A stretch of 64,000 bases of DNA from Streptomyces sp. D2-8 (lineage in GTDB: Bacteria > Actinomycetota > Actinomycetes > Streptomycetales > Streptomycetaceae). A program made the translations under genes and the position numbers. Location of the stretch: NCBI RefSeq assembly GCF_023184515.1, contig NZ_JAAHBP010000030.1, positions 1 through 64,000 of the forward strand. The letters are read 5' to 3'. Of the stretch, positions 43,484-52,315 are shown in pieces. How positions within the stretch are numbered: the stretch's first letter is position 1; every line of letters begins with the position of its first letter. The notes beneath the pieces were generated by a model. The model did not search any database and was not told the DNA's origin. It worked only from the letters and a program-made list of their open reading frames with translations.

Positions 43484-43933
43484 TTGTCGCAGGTAGAGGA
43501 ATCCATCGAGGTCCGCGTGCCGGTGCACACCGCGTACAACCAGTGGACGCAGTTCGAGTCCTTCCCCCAGTTCATGGACGGCGTCGAGCGCATCGAGCAG
43601 CGCACCGACACCCTCACGCACTGGGTGACGAAGATCGGCGGACAGGCGCGGGAGTTCGACGCGGAGATCACCGAGCAGGTCCCGGACGAGCGTGTCGCCT
43701 GGACGACCGTCGGTGGCGAGGCGCGGCAGGCCGGTGTGGTGACCTTCCACCGCATCCAGCCCGACACGACCAAGGTCATGCTGCAGATGGAATTCGACCC
43801 CACTGGAGTGGCCGAGACCGTGGGCGACAAGCTCGGGTTCGTGAAGCGGCAGGTCTCCGGTGATCTGCGGCGGTTCAAGGAGTTCATGGAGGCCCGCGGG
43901 GCGGAGACGGGCGCCTGGCGCGGCGCGGTCTGA
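43484..43933 (+). CDS. SRPBCC (START-like) stress protein, copy 2
   Basis: 149 residues from TTG at 43484 with AAAGGGAGG upstream. It is a close paralogue of the gene at 9759-10244: VRVPVHTAYNQWTQFESFP, MDGVERIEQRTD and RRFKEFMEARGAETGAWRG. It is divergent from the holin-X/DUF3618 operon. A TGGTAC hexamer upstream (near 43440) is one base off a sigma-B -10. Confidence 0.85.
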   Translation: MSQVEESIEVRVPVHTAYNQWTQFESFPQFMDGVERIEQRTDTLTHWVTKIGGQAREFDAEITEQVPDERVAWTTVGGEARQAGVVTFHRIQPDTTKVMLQMEFDPTGVAETVGDKLGFVKRQVSGDLRRFKEFMEARGAETGAWRGAV

Positions 43934-43942
43934 CCGGATGTG

Positions 43943-43978
43943 AGGAGGCCGCCACCCCGCATGGGGTGGCGGCCTCCT
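43943..43978. terminator. Bidirectional 16-bp hairpin terminator
   Basis: A perfect 16-bp stem (43943-43958 and 43963-43978) with a 4-base loop between the convergent SRPBCC gene (ends 43933) and P-type ATPase gene (ends 43993). Confidence 0.8.
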
Positions 43979-43992
43979 GCCGTGCGCGCCCG

Positions 43993-46900
43993 CTACGCCA
44001 CCGGGGCGGCGATCCCGCTCCGGAAGAGCTGCCGGGTCTGCCGGCTCAGGTCGTTGAGGCGCAGGGCGAGCTGCGCCGCGGCGTCGTAGAGGGTGTGGAC
44101 GGCCCGGAGGCGTTCCAGGCGGGGGGCCAGGGCCGACAGGGCGATGGCGAGGGCGACGCCGGACCAGGCCACGGGCCCGAGCGGGGTGCAGCCGAAGAAG
44201 TGGCTGACGCCGGGGGTCTGGACGAGGGCGGCGAGGACGGCGGCGGAACCGAGGGCCGTGACCCACACCAGGGTGCTGTGGCGCCGCCCGGAGAGGGTCT
44301 GCACGAGCTGGGCGCCGACCACGCCGCACAGGGCCATGGTGGTGGACCGTCGCTCGGTACCCGGGGTGAGGCGGCCGATGAGGTACGCCGCGACCGCGCC
44401 GAAGCAGGTGGTGATGCCGCGGCGGCGGATGGAGCGCATCAGGGGCGCGCCGAGGACGTCGAGGCGCATCGGGCCGGTCGCGGCGTGCTCGGCGGTCGAG
44501 GGGTCGCTGCTCGGCGTGACCGCCACGGCCATGGCCGGGAACATGTCGGTGAGCAGGTTGACCAGCAGCAGTTGACGTGTCGACAGGGGGGAGGCCCCGG
44601 CGAGCAGGGTGCCGAGGACGCTGAAGCCGACCTCGCCGGCGTTGCCGCCGATGAGGATGCTCACCGCGTCGGCGACGCTGCGCCACAGGGCACGGCCCTC
44701 GGCGACCGCGTCCACGAGGACGGACAGGTCGCCGGTGGTGAGCACGAGGTCGGCGGCGTTGCGGGCGGCCGCGGAGCCGCGGGACTCGACGCCGACCCCG
44801 ACGTCGGCGGCGCGGATGGCGGCGGCGTCGTTGGCGCCGTCACCGGCCATCGCCACGACCCGCCCGGCCTGTTGCAGGGCCTCCACGACGTGCAGCTTCT
44901 GCTCGGGTGCGACCCGGGCGATGACGCCCGCGCCGCGCAGGACCCGGACGCGTTCGCGGCGCTCCATGGCGACGAGTTCGTCGCCGGTCACCGCCTCGGT
45001 CTCCTCCGGCCAGCCCAGTTGCAGGGCGATGGCGCGGGCGGTCTCCGGGTGGTCGCCGGTGAGCATGACGGGCAGGATGCCGGAGCGGCGCAGGTCCGCG
45101 AGCAGGGCGTGCGAGGTGTCGCGCGGGACGTCGGCCAGGGCGACGAAACCGCTGAACTCCAGGTCCGCGAGCGGCGCGTCGAGTTCGGCCTCGGCGTCGT
45201 CGGCCCGGCAGGCGCGGCGGGCGACGGCGAGGACGCGCAGTCCTTGCCCGGCCAGTTCGTGGGCGGTGTCCCAGGCGTGGTCGGGGAGGTCCCGGCAGGC
45301 GGGCAGGATCGTCTCGGGGGCGCCCTTGACGACGAGGAGTTCGCCCATGTCCGGGTCGCCGTCGCGGCCGACCGCGGCCGCGTAGCCCCGGCGGGTCTCG
45401 AAGGGCAGTTCGCCGGTGGGTGCCCAGCCCGCGTCGGGCGGGGCGACGTCGAGGACGGCCTCGTCGGTGGCGTGCGCGACGCGGCGGCCCTGCCCCGTCT
45501 CCTCCTGCGGGCAGGCGCGCGCGGCCAGGCGCTCGATCGGTGCGGCCTGTTCGTCGTCCGTGGCGAGGACGGTGCCGTCGGCGGTGGCGACGCGGACCAG
45601 GCGCAGTCTGTTCTCGGTGAGGGTGCCGGTCTTGTCGAAGCAGACGGTGTCGACCCGGCCGAGCGCCTCCAGCGTGCGCGGGGTGCGGACCAGGACGCCG
45701 CGGCGGGACAGCCGGCGGGCCGCCGCCATCTGCGCGACGGTCGCGACGAGCGGAAGTCCCTCGGGGACGGCGGCGACGGCGACCGCGACACCGCCGCTGA
45801 CGGCGCGTCGGACGGGGCTGCCGCGCAGCAGGGACAGCCCGGTCACGGCCGCGCCGCCGGTGAAGGTCACCGGCAGGGCCTTGCGGGTCAGTTCCTGGAG
45901 CCGGGCCTGGACACCGGCGGGCGGCGGGGTGCGGGCGGCGAGGGCGACGGCCCGGCCCGCCTCGGTCCGGTCGCCGGTGTCCACGACCAGGGCGGTGGCC
46001 CGTCCGGCCACGACGGTGGTGCCCTCGAAGACCATGCAGGTGCGCTGCGCCACGGGCAGACCCGGTGTGGCGTCGACGCCCTTGGTCACCGGCAGGGACT
46101 CGCCGGTGAGCGCCGACTCGTCGACCTCCAGACCGTCGACGTCCAGCAGCCGTGCGTCGGCGGGTACGACGTCGCCGGCGCCGAGGCTGATCTCGTCGCC
46201 GGGCCGCAGCCGCGCCGCGTCGACGGTGACGGTGCGTTTGCGGCTGTCCTGCCTGCGGGCCTTGGGCTGCTGCCGGGCGGCGAGCCGGGCCAGGGCCTGT
46301 TCGGCACGCAGCCGCTGGAGTCCGCCGGTCACGGCGTTGAGGTCCATGGCGCCGACGACGAGCAGCGCGTCGACGACCGAGCCGAGCAGCGCCGAGGCGA
46401 CGGCGCCCGTGGCAAGGACGGGGGTCAGCGGGTCGTCGAGTTCGCGGCGTACGGCTCCGGCCGCCTGCCACGTCCAGCGGGCGGGGGCGACGGCCGGGTG
46501 CCGGGCCACGCGTTCGGCCCGCTGCCGTGAACGGTCGGCGAGCAGGGCGATTCCGCGGGGCTCGCCGTCGCGGTCGGCGCGCCCGAGCCGGTCGCGGGCC
46601 TCGTGGGGCTCCAGGGCGTGCCAGGGGATGTGCAGGCGGGGCGGGGGCGGGGTGGCCCGGGCGACCCGGACGGCTTCGAACCAGCCGGTGATCAGGGCGT
46701 TGGCGGCGGCGATGTTGACGGGGGCGTGCCGGGTGAGGGGCCACAGGAGCTGACGGCCCGGGGGTTGCCCGCCGCGGGCGACCAGCAGCCCGGAGAGGGC
46801 CGCGCCGGCGCGGGCCAGGGTCTGCGAGCGGCGTCCTACGCGCCGGGCCGCGGGGATGGCGGTCAGCAGCCGCCAGACGTCGGCGAGGCCTCCCGGGGCC

Positions 46901-48321
46901 AGCACGTCGACGCCCCAGGAGACGGCCGCCCGTCCGTCGGTGAGGGCGATGGCCACGTCACCGGCGGGCAGCCCGGCCGCGACGTGCCCGTCGCCGGACT
47001 CGTCCAGGCGGGCGACGGTCACGACCACGCGCCCCTCGTCCTGCAGGGCCCGTACGACGTCGCCGAACGGCTTGGCGCTCGGGGCGACCTCGTCGGCGAG
47101 CCGGGTGATGTCCTTCAGGTCGGAGCCGCCCGCGATCACGACGTGCAGTCCGGCCCGGCGGGCGGCGTCCAGGACGGCCTCGGCGAAGGGGTGGACCGGG
47201 TCGTCGGGCAGGCCGTCGTCGGTGTCGTCCTGGCGCAGGCTGCGCAGGGCGTCGGCGTGCAGGACGAGGGCGTCGGCGATCTCCAGTTGCCGCAGGCGCT
47301 CCCCGTTGCGCAGGAGGATCCCGGCGTGGGCGAGGAAGGCGCCGAGGGTCGCTCCGAAGGCGGCCGGTCCGTAGCGGGCCGCCTTCGGGGATCCGGCGAG
47401 GACCGCCTCGGCCGCGTCCGTCGCGCGGTGCGTGACGAGGAGGGTGGCGGCGGCGCCGGCGAGGCTGCCGGTGCTGGCGTGGGAGGCGTACTCCGCGGCG
47501 GGGGTCACCTTGAGCGGCGGCCGGGTGTTCACGGGGCAGGGCAGGCTGGTGCGCCGGTGGTGGCAGACGTCGTCGTGCAGTGCCTCGAAGGCGGCGGCCC
47601 TGGCCACGGCTTCGGTGAGCTGGTTGCCGCGCAGGATGCCGTCGAGCACCAGTGCCAGCGGGGTCTGGCCGACGCCGTGGGCGGCGGCGTTGGCGGCGGC
47701 GAGGACGAGTTCCATGCCGGACGCGCCGAAGCGCTGCCGGAGCAGGGCCCGGAACCGCGGGTTCTCGCGCAGCAGCGTGACGGTGGCGGTGATGATGCGC
47801 GGGGTGGGCGGCAGCCGCAGGGACCGGCCGGCCAGGGCACCGGCCGCGCCGACGGCGTCCAGCAGGATCGCCGCCGCGGTGACACGCACCTCGGCCGGGT
47901 CGCCGGGGTGGCTGGTGTCGCGGGCGTTCGGGTCGGCACCCTCCTCCAGGCCGAAGCGGGCGGCGAGCGCGGTGGCCCGCTCGGTGACGCGGTCGGTGGC
48001 GGCGTCCTCGGCGACGGTGACGACCAGGCGGGCCAGTCCCCCGTCCCAGTACGCCGTGAGCACGTCCGGGTGCTCGACCAGTTCCTCGGCGACCTTGTGG
48101 GCGAGCGCCTCGGCCTCGCCGTCGGGGTGCCGCAGTGCGAGGTGGAGGTGCTGCCCGGCCTTCCAGTGCTGTCCGCCGGTCAGGGCGTTGCGCGCGACGT
48201 TGCGGACGCGGCGCGTGGTGTCGTAGACGGACGTCACCGACTGGGCGGTGCTGCGGGCGGCGCCTGCGGCGGCCCCGGCCAGGGCCCCGACGAGCGGGGT
48301 GACGTCAAAGCGTGTGAGCAT
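43993..48321 (-). CDS. Very large P-type cation ATPase
   Basis: 1442 residues from ATG at 48321. The first about 650 residues are an N-terminal extension with heavy-metal-domain-like and helical parts. The ATPase core follows with TGES (ALTGESLPVTKG), PEGLPLVATVAQMAAAR, the phosphorylation site FDKTGTLTEN near residue 893, and the hinge GDGANDAAAIRAADVG near residue 1157. PEGLP is typical of P2-type calcium/proton-like pumps. Ordinary P2 pumps are about 900 residues; mycobacterial CtpI is similarly long. The ion is unknown. The gene lies 16 bases after the stop of the small membrane protein gene upstream and is probably co-transcribed with it. Confidence 0.88.
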   Translation of the reverse strand: MLTRFDVTPLVGALAGAAAGAARSTAQSVTSVYDTTRRVRNVARNALTGGQHWKAGQHLHLALRHPDGEAEALAHKVAEELVEHPDVLTAYWDGGLARLVVTVAEDAATDRVTERATALAARFGLEEGADPNARDTSHPGDPAEVRVTAAAILLDAVGAAGALAGRSLRLPPTPRIITATVTLLRENPRFRALLRQRFGASGMELVLAAANAAAHGVGQTPLALVLDGILRGNQLTEAVARAAAFEALHDDVCHHRRTSLPCPVNTRPPLKVTPAAEYASHASTGSLAGAAATLLVTHRATDAAEAVLAGSPKAARYGPAAFGATLGAFLAHAGILLRNGERLRQLEIADALVLHADALRSLRQDDTDDGLPDDPVHPFAEAVLDAARRAGLHVVIAGGSDLKDITRLADEVAPSAKPFGDVVRALQDEGRVVVTVARLDESGDGHVAAGLPAGDVAIALTDGRAAVSWGVDVLAPGGLADVWRLLTAIPAARRVGRRSQTLARAGAALSGLLVARGGQPPGRQLLWPLTRHAPVNIAAANALITGWFEAVRVARATPPPPRLHIPWHALEPHEARDRLGRADRDGEPRGIALLADRSRQRAERVARHPAVAPARWTWQAAGAVRRELDDPLTPVLATGAVASALLGSVVDALLVVGAMDLNAVTGGLQRLRAEQALARLAARQQPKARRQDSRKRTVTVDAARLRPGDEISLGAGDVVPADARLLDVDGLEVDESALTGESLPVTKGVDATPGLPVAQRTCMVFEGTTVVAGRATALVVDTGDRTEAGRAVALAARTPPPAGVQARLQELTRKALPVTFTGGAAVTGLSLLRGSPVRRAVSGGVAVAVAAVPEGLPLVATVAQMAAARRLSRRGVLVRTPRTLEALGRVDTVCFDKTGTLTENRLRLVRVATADGTVLATDDEQAAPIERLAARACPQEETGQGRRVAHATDEAVLDVAPPDAGWAPTGELPFETRRGYAAAVGRDGDPDMGELLVVKGAPETILPACRDLPDHAWDTAHELAGQGLRVLAVARRACRADDAEAELDAPLADLEFSGFVALADVPRDTSHALLADLRRSGILPVMLTGDHPETARAIALQLGWPEETEAVTGDELVAMERRERVRVLRGAGVIARVAPEQKLHVVEALQQAGRVVAMAGDGANDAAAIRAADVGVGVESRGSAAARNAADLVLTTGDLSVLVDAVAEGRALWRSVADAVSILIGGNAGEVGFSVLGTLLAGASPLSTRQLLLVNLLTDMFPAMAVAVTPSSDPSTAEHAATGPMRLDVLGAPLMRSIRRRGITTCFGAVAAYLIGRLTPGTERRSTTMALCGVVGAQLVQTLSGRRHSTLVWVTALGSAAVLAALVQTPGVSHFFGCTPLGPVAWSGVALAIALSALAPRLERLRAVHTLYDAAAQLALRLNDLSRQTRQLFRSGIAAPVA

Positions 48322-48337
48322 CTGCTGCTGTCCCGAC

Positions 48338-48892
48338 TCAGCCGGTGGGGCGGCTGGCGTGTCCGTGCCCGTGGGGCTCCTCGCCGTGGTGCGCGGTGGC
48401 CTCGGCGACCTGTTTCAGCGCGGAGGCGGTGGCGGTGTCTCCGACCTTCGCGGGCTGTTCGTGGACGTGCTGTTCCGGCTGCTCGTGCCGGTAGTGGGAG
48501 GAGGTGAGTCTGCCGCCGGGGCCGTACGCGGAGGTGTCCTCGTCGTCCCGGCCGGCCGGGGTGGCGGAGCGGTGGTCCCCGGTGGTGCCGGCCGGTGTTC
48601 CGCCGTTCGGTGACGCCTCGTCGGGCCGCTGTCCGGGGCGCGGCTGGGTCAGCCAGGCGACGGCCGCTCCGGTCACCGCCACCGGCCACTCCACCACTCC
48701 GGCCACACCGAGCACGCCGGCGCCGGCGTAGACGGCCATCCGGCGGCCACGCGGCGAGACGGCGCCGATCTTGTCCAGCGCGTCCGTGGCCACCTTGCCC
48801 ACCTGCTCCGCACCCGGCAGGTGCCTGAGGCCCGAGGCCACGGCCCGCAACGGCTGCGGAAGATCGGACGAACGTGATGTCTCCTGGTTCAT
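48338..48892 (-). CDS. Small membrane protein, partner of the P-type ATPase
   Basis: 184 residues from ATG at 48892 (GGAGG site). A soluble N-terminal part (LPQPLRAVASGLRHLPGAEQVGKVATDALDKIG, given in parts) leads to a hydrophobic segment (AVYAGAGVLGVAGVVEWPVAVTGAAVAWL) and a hydrophilic His-rich tail (HEQPEQHVHEQP, HHGEEPHGHGHASRPTG). The His-rich end could bind metal ions. It is the first gene of a two-gene unit with the P-type ATPase, 16 bases apart. The function is unknown; a metal-sensing or chaperone role is only a guess. Confidence 0.72.
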   Translation of the reverse strand: MNQETSRSSDLPQPLRAVASGLRHLPGAEQVGKVATDALDKIGAVSPRGRRMAVYAGAGVLGVAGVVEWPVAVTGAAVAWLTQPRPGQRPDEASPNGGTPAGTTGDHRSATPAGRDDEDTSAYGPGGRLTSSHYRHEQPEQHVHEQPAKVGDTATASALKQVAEATAHHGEEPHGHGHASRPTG

Positions 48893-49088
48893 GGCGACCT
48901 CCACAAGCGCGTTGTCCGGCGGCGTCATCCGGCTTCCCAGCTATTTGCCCTATATTCCGTCTTTAGTGCGGTATGCGCTTGTCTTGTTCGGCCAAGGTGT
49001 CGGGGGCGGCCGGGGAGCCGCCACCCGGGAAGGAGGGTCCGGCCGCCGGGTGGATCCATCGATGTCGCCCTCGCCTCGGAAGCCGTCC

Positions 49089-49113
49089 GTGTCGGGTCGG
49101 GAGCGCCGGGTAC
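49089..49113 (+). promoter_or_regulatory. Sigma-B-type promoter (exact consensus)
   Basis: GTGT (49089-49092), a 15-base spacer, and GGGTAC (49108-49113) match the published S. coelicolor sigma-B pattern GNNT-N14-16-GGGTAC exactly. It lies 78 bases before the nucleotidyltransferase start and probably drives the three-gene operon. Confidence 0.65.
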
Positions 49114-49190
49114 TCAGTGCAGGCACACAGGCCGTCTCGGGTCCGGACCCCGCACGGGAGCGGAAGGTCCGGTTCGGCGAAGGAGTGCTC

Positions 49191-49868
49191 ATGACGCAGA
49201 ACGGCGATGACGCGACGCTCGTCCGGCGACCGGGGATCCCCGACCTCCGGACGGCACCGGACGGAGCCGAGCCCGCGCCACCCCAGGACCCGCGGGCGGA
49301 CCGGCCGCCGCAAGAACTGCCCCTGGACCGCAACCAGGCGATCCTGGAGGCGGCCAAGCAGGTCGGTGCCCTGCTGAAGCGTCACGGGCACCTGTTCGCA
49401 CTGGCCGGCAGCGTGGCCGCGTACGCCCACGGCGGCGAGAAGAACCTGCAGCACGACGTCGACTTCGCGATCCGCCCCGAGGACGCCGAAGCGGTGGCGG
49501 CCACACTCCGCGAGGCCGGGCTCACCGTCTACACCCCGCCGGAGGACTGGCTGATCAAGGCCACGTGCTTCGGCCAGCCGGTCGACATCATCTTCGAGTT
49601 GGCGCACCGGCCGGTCGGCGCGGACATGCTGGAGCGGGCGGAGGAGCTGTCGGTCGACTCGGTGCGCATGCCCGTGCTGGCCCCGACCGACCTGCTGTGG
49701 AGCCTGACCGCCGCGTTCTCCGAGCATCACTGCGACTTCGGGGCGGCCCTGCCCATCGCGCGTGCGCTGCGGGAGAGGGTCGACTGGGAGCGGGTGCGGC
49801 GCGAGTGCGGCGACGCGCCCATGCCGGCGGCCTTCTTCTTCCTCCTGGAGCGCCTGAACGTCATCTGA
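49191..49868 (+). CDS. Polymerase beta-type nucleotidyltransferase
   Basis: 225 residues from ATG at 49191 (AAGGAG site). The N-terminal about 50 residues are disordered (Pro/Ala/Arg-rich). The catalytic core has the GS motif (FALAGSVAAYAHGGE) and the acidic pair in LQHDVDFAI, followed by a helical C-terminal domain (LLWSLTAAFSEHHCDFGAALPIARAL). It has the minimal Pol-beta fold used for nucleotide or nucleotidyl-group transfer. It is the first gene of an operon with a BON protein and a metallophosphoesterase. Target is unknown; no HEPN partner, so a MNT toxin-antitoxin is not supported. Confidence 0.75.
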   Translation: MTQNGDDATLVRRPGIPDLRTAPDGAEPAPPQDPRADRPPQELPLDRNQAILEAAKQVGALLKRHGHLFALAGSVAAYAHGGEKNLQHDVDFAIRPEDAEAVAATLREAGLTVYTPPEDWLIKATCFGQPVDIIFELAHRPVGADMLERAEELSVDSVRMPVLAPTDLLWSLTAAFSEHHCDFGAALPIARALRERVDWERVRRECGDAPMPAAFFFLLERLNVI

Positions 49869-49878
49869 AGGAGCACCC

Positions 49879-50166
49879 ATGACCACCCACGGTTCACAGG
49901 ACGCGGGCGGCGGGCCGCCGGCCGAGAACCTGGACTACCGCATCGCCCACCTCCAGGACCGCCTCGCCTCCGGCGAACTCGGTGAACTGGGCGTACGGGT
50001 CGAGGCCCGCGGCCGGACGGTGCTGCTCACCGGCAGCGTGCCCTCGGCGCCCTGCCGCGACCAGATCCTGCGCACCGTCCACGAGGAGCTCGCCGGACTC
50101 CCCGTGCACAGTGACCTCGTGGTCACCGAGGCGTCCTCCCCCGACCACGCGGAGGAACTCTCATGA
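49879..50166 (+). CDS. BON-domain protein
   Basis: 95 residues from ATG at 49879 (AAGGAG site). One BON domain: ENLDYRIAHLQDRLASGELGELGVRVEARGRTVLLTGSVPS, in parts, and QILRTVHEELAGLPVHSDLVV. It lacks a signal peptide, so it probably stays in the cytoplasm. The last four bases overlap the metallophosphoesterase start (ATGA), so translation is coupled. Confidence 0.8.
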   Translation: MTTHGSQDAGGGPPAENLDYRIAHLQDRLASGELGELGVRVEARGRTVLLTGSVPSAPCRDQILRTVHEELAGLPVHSDLVVTEASSPDHAEELS

Positions 50167-50927
50167 TCCGCATCGCAGCCGTCGGAGACATCCACATGGG
50201 ACCCGACAGCCAGGGCGTGCTGCGCCCCGCCTTCGAGACCCTGCCCGAGTGCGCCGACCTGCTGCTGCTGGCCGGGGACCTCACCCGGCACGGCACGCCC
50301 GAGGAAATGCGGGTGGTGGCACACGAGATCCAGGACCTCGCCGTTCCGGTCGTCGCCGTCCTCGGAAACCACGACCACCACGACGACCGCCCGGACGAGG
50401 TCACCGCCATCCTCCGGGACGCCGGCGCCCATGTCCTGGAAGGGCAGGAGACGGTCGTGGAGAGCGGCGGAGCCAGGATCGGCGTCGCCGGGACCAAGGG
50501 GTTCGGCGGCGGCTTCGTCGGCCGCTGCGCCGGGGAGTTCGGCGAGCCGGTGATGAAGGACTTCGTCCGCCATTCGCGCCGGTGCGCCGACAGCCTGCGG
50601 GCCGCCCTGGAACAGCTGCGCGAGGAGGGCTGCGACGCGCGGATCGCCCTGACCCACTACTCCCCCGTCGCGGACACCCTGGCGGGCGAGCCGCTGGAGA
50701 TCTACCCGTTCCTGGGGAGCTATCTGCTGGCCGAGGCCATCGACACCGCCGGCGCCGACCTCGCGGTGCACGGGCACGCGCACGCCGGTACGGAGCACGG
50801 CATGACGAGCGGCGGGGTGCGGGTGCGCAACGTGGCCCAGCCGGTCATCGGGCGGGCCTTCCACGTCTACCACCTGCCGGTCCGGGAGCCCGCCGCGAGC
50901 GGCGCCGCCGCACAACAGGGCCACTGA
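50163..50927 (+). CDS. Calcineurin-like metallophosphoesterase
   Basis: 254 residues from ATG at 50163, overlapping the BON gene stop. All metal-ligand motifs are present: GDIHMGPD, LLLLAGDLTRHG, AVLGNHDHHDD, LTHYSP and VHGHAHAGTEHG. A two-metal phosphoesterase acting on a nucleotide or phosphorylated target. It is the third gene of the operon driven by the sigma-B-type promoter; its pairing with a nucleotidyltransferase suggests opposing reactions. Confidence 0.88.
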   Translation: MIRIAAVGDIHMGPDSQGVLRPAFETLPECADLLLLAGDLTRHGTPEEMRVVAHEIQDLAVPVVAVLGNHDHHDDRPDEVTAILRDAGAHVLEGQETVVESGGARIGVAGTKGFGGGFVGRCAGEFGEPVMKDFVRHSRRCADSLRAALEQLREEGCDARIALTHYSPVADTLAGEPLEIYPFLGSYLLAEAIDTAGADLAVHGHAHAGTEHGMTSGGVRVRNVAQPVIGRAFHVYHLPVREPAASGAAAQQGH

Positions 50928-50948
50928 GCCAAGGTCTCCCCCCTCCTC

Positions 50949-50980
50949 CGCCGCCGGCGTCTCGCCGGCGGCGTTTCTCT
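50949..50980 (+). terminator. Rho-independent terminator
   Basis: A perfect 11-bp stem (50949-50959 and 50963-50973), a 3-base loop and a T-rich tail (TTTCTCT). It ends the nucleotidyltransferase/BON/metallophosphoesterase operon. Confidence 0.85.
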
Positions 50981-51156
50981 TGCCCGACGCCCGGCGCACC
51001 GAACCGCCCGTGTACCGCCTGTGGTGTGAACCCCCCGCACGTCGTGCCCGTTTCAGGCATTTTGTCTGCTTAGCATGCGAACTCCGCGCTCCGCACGCCG
51101 GCGATGTCCCCACGCGTCCGTCCGGGGCGCACGTGCCCCGTACGAGAGGACATCAG

Positions 51157-52126
51157 ATGGCGCTGACGGGCCGTCAGAAATCATCCGCCGAGCATGCTTT
51201 CTCCCCGCACGACGCCGTACTGCGAAGCGCGGCGCCGCATGTCGCCCGCCGTCGCTTCCTGACCGTCACCGCGGCCGCCGCGATGCTCGCCTTCAGCACC
51301 AACCGGCCGGCCCGCGGCGCCACCGCCGCTCCCGAACTCGACGCCGCCCGGATCACCGACAACCCGTTCACCCTCGGCGTGGCCTCCGGGGACCCGCTGT
51401 CCGACTCGGTGCTGATCTGGACACGGCTCGCGCCCCCGCCGCTCACGGAGGACGGCGGCTGGCCTGGGGCTCACTCGCCCAGTTCGACATCCTCGACACC
51501 CGCCAGTACCGCTCCGACCAGGCCTACAACGACCGGCCGCACGCGCCGGGCACCGAGTCGGACGATCCGGTCCGCACCCTCACCGGCGCCGATCAGGAGA
51601 GCTGGCTGCTGGACGGCTGGCAGAAGTCCAGCACGCTGTGGCACGTGATGCCCCAGCAGGTGTGCTTCCCCCAGCGCAAGTCCGACCTGACCGAACCGGC
51701 CCGGGTCTCCATGGACGCCTGGGACGGCTACCGGGCCTCCCGCAACCGCGTCATGGCCGGCGCCAAGGCCGCGGGCATCGAGAACTGGACCTCACCGGCG
51801 ACGTCCACGTCGGATACGCCTTCGACATCAAGGAGGACTTCGACGACCCGGCCTCCAAGACGGTCGGCACGGAGTTCACCTGCACCTCCATCGCCAGCGG
51901 CGGGAACGGCACCGAGAAGCCGGGCGACTGGGACACGTACATGAAGGCCAACCCGCACATGAAGTACTTCGACGGCCGGCGCGGCTACGTCCGGGTCGAC
52001 ATCCGCCGCGAGGAGGCCCAGGTCGACTTCCGGACCGTCTCCGCCATCACGACGCCCGGCGGCGGCATCTCGACGACCGCGTCCTTCGTCACGGAGGTGG
52101 GTTCGCCTGGCCTGATGTCCGCGTGA
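51157..52126 (+). pseudogene. PhoD-type alkaline phosphatase with internal deletions
   Basis: ATG at 51157 with GAGAGGA upstream, then a twin-arginine signal (ARRRFLTVTAAAAMLAFS) and NPFTLGVASGDPLSDSVLIWTRLAP. Near 51455 the frame changes and the sequence jumps to LAQFDILDTRQYRSDQ, so about 180 residues of the active-site half are gone. A second break near 51790 moves to another frame with DLTGDVHVGYAFDIKEDFDD and continues to TGA at 52124-52126. Intact PhoD is about 520-560 residues; here about 320 codons remain. Clearly nonfunctional. Confidence 0.8.
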
Positions 52127-52315
52127 GGCGACCGCCCACTGCAATGGCACCGTTCCCCGCACCAATGCGCGAAACGGGGCTGCCCAGGACATCACACCGG
52201 GCCGTTCCGGCAAGGCCTGTGCGGGAGCTCACCAAGATCGACACCGCAACGAAACCCGCACCGACATCCACGCCTACATCCGTATCGAACGCTGTGATCG
52301 AAGGAGACGCATCGC

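Noticed and set aside
43966-48507. Long plus-strand readings of over 600 and 800 residues opposite the P-type ATPase
   Set aside because: They are Gly/Asp/Glu-rich frame shadows with no ribosome binding site or domain; the ATPase has DKTGTLT, TGES and GDGANDA.
49191-50927. Nucleotidyltransferase as a MNT/HEPN or AbiE toxin-antitoxin system
   Set aside because: The partners are a BON protein and a phosphoesterase; there is no HEPN or AbiEii-like gene.
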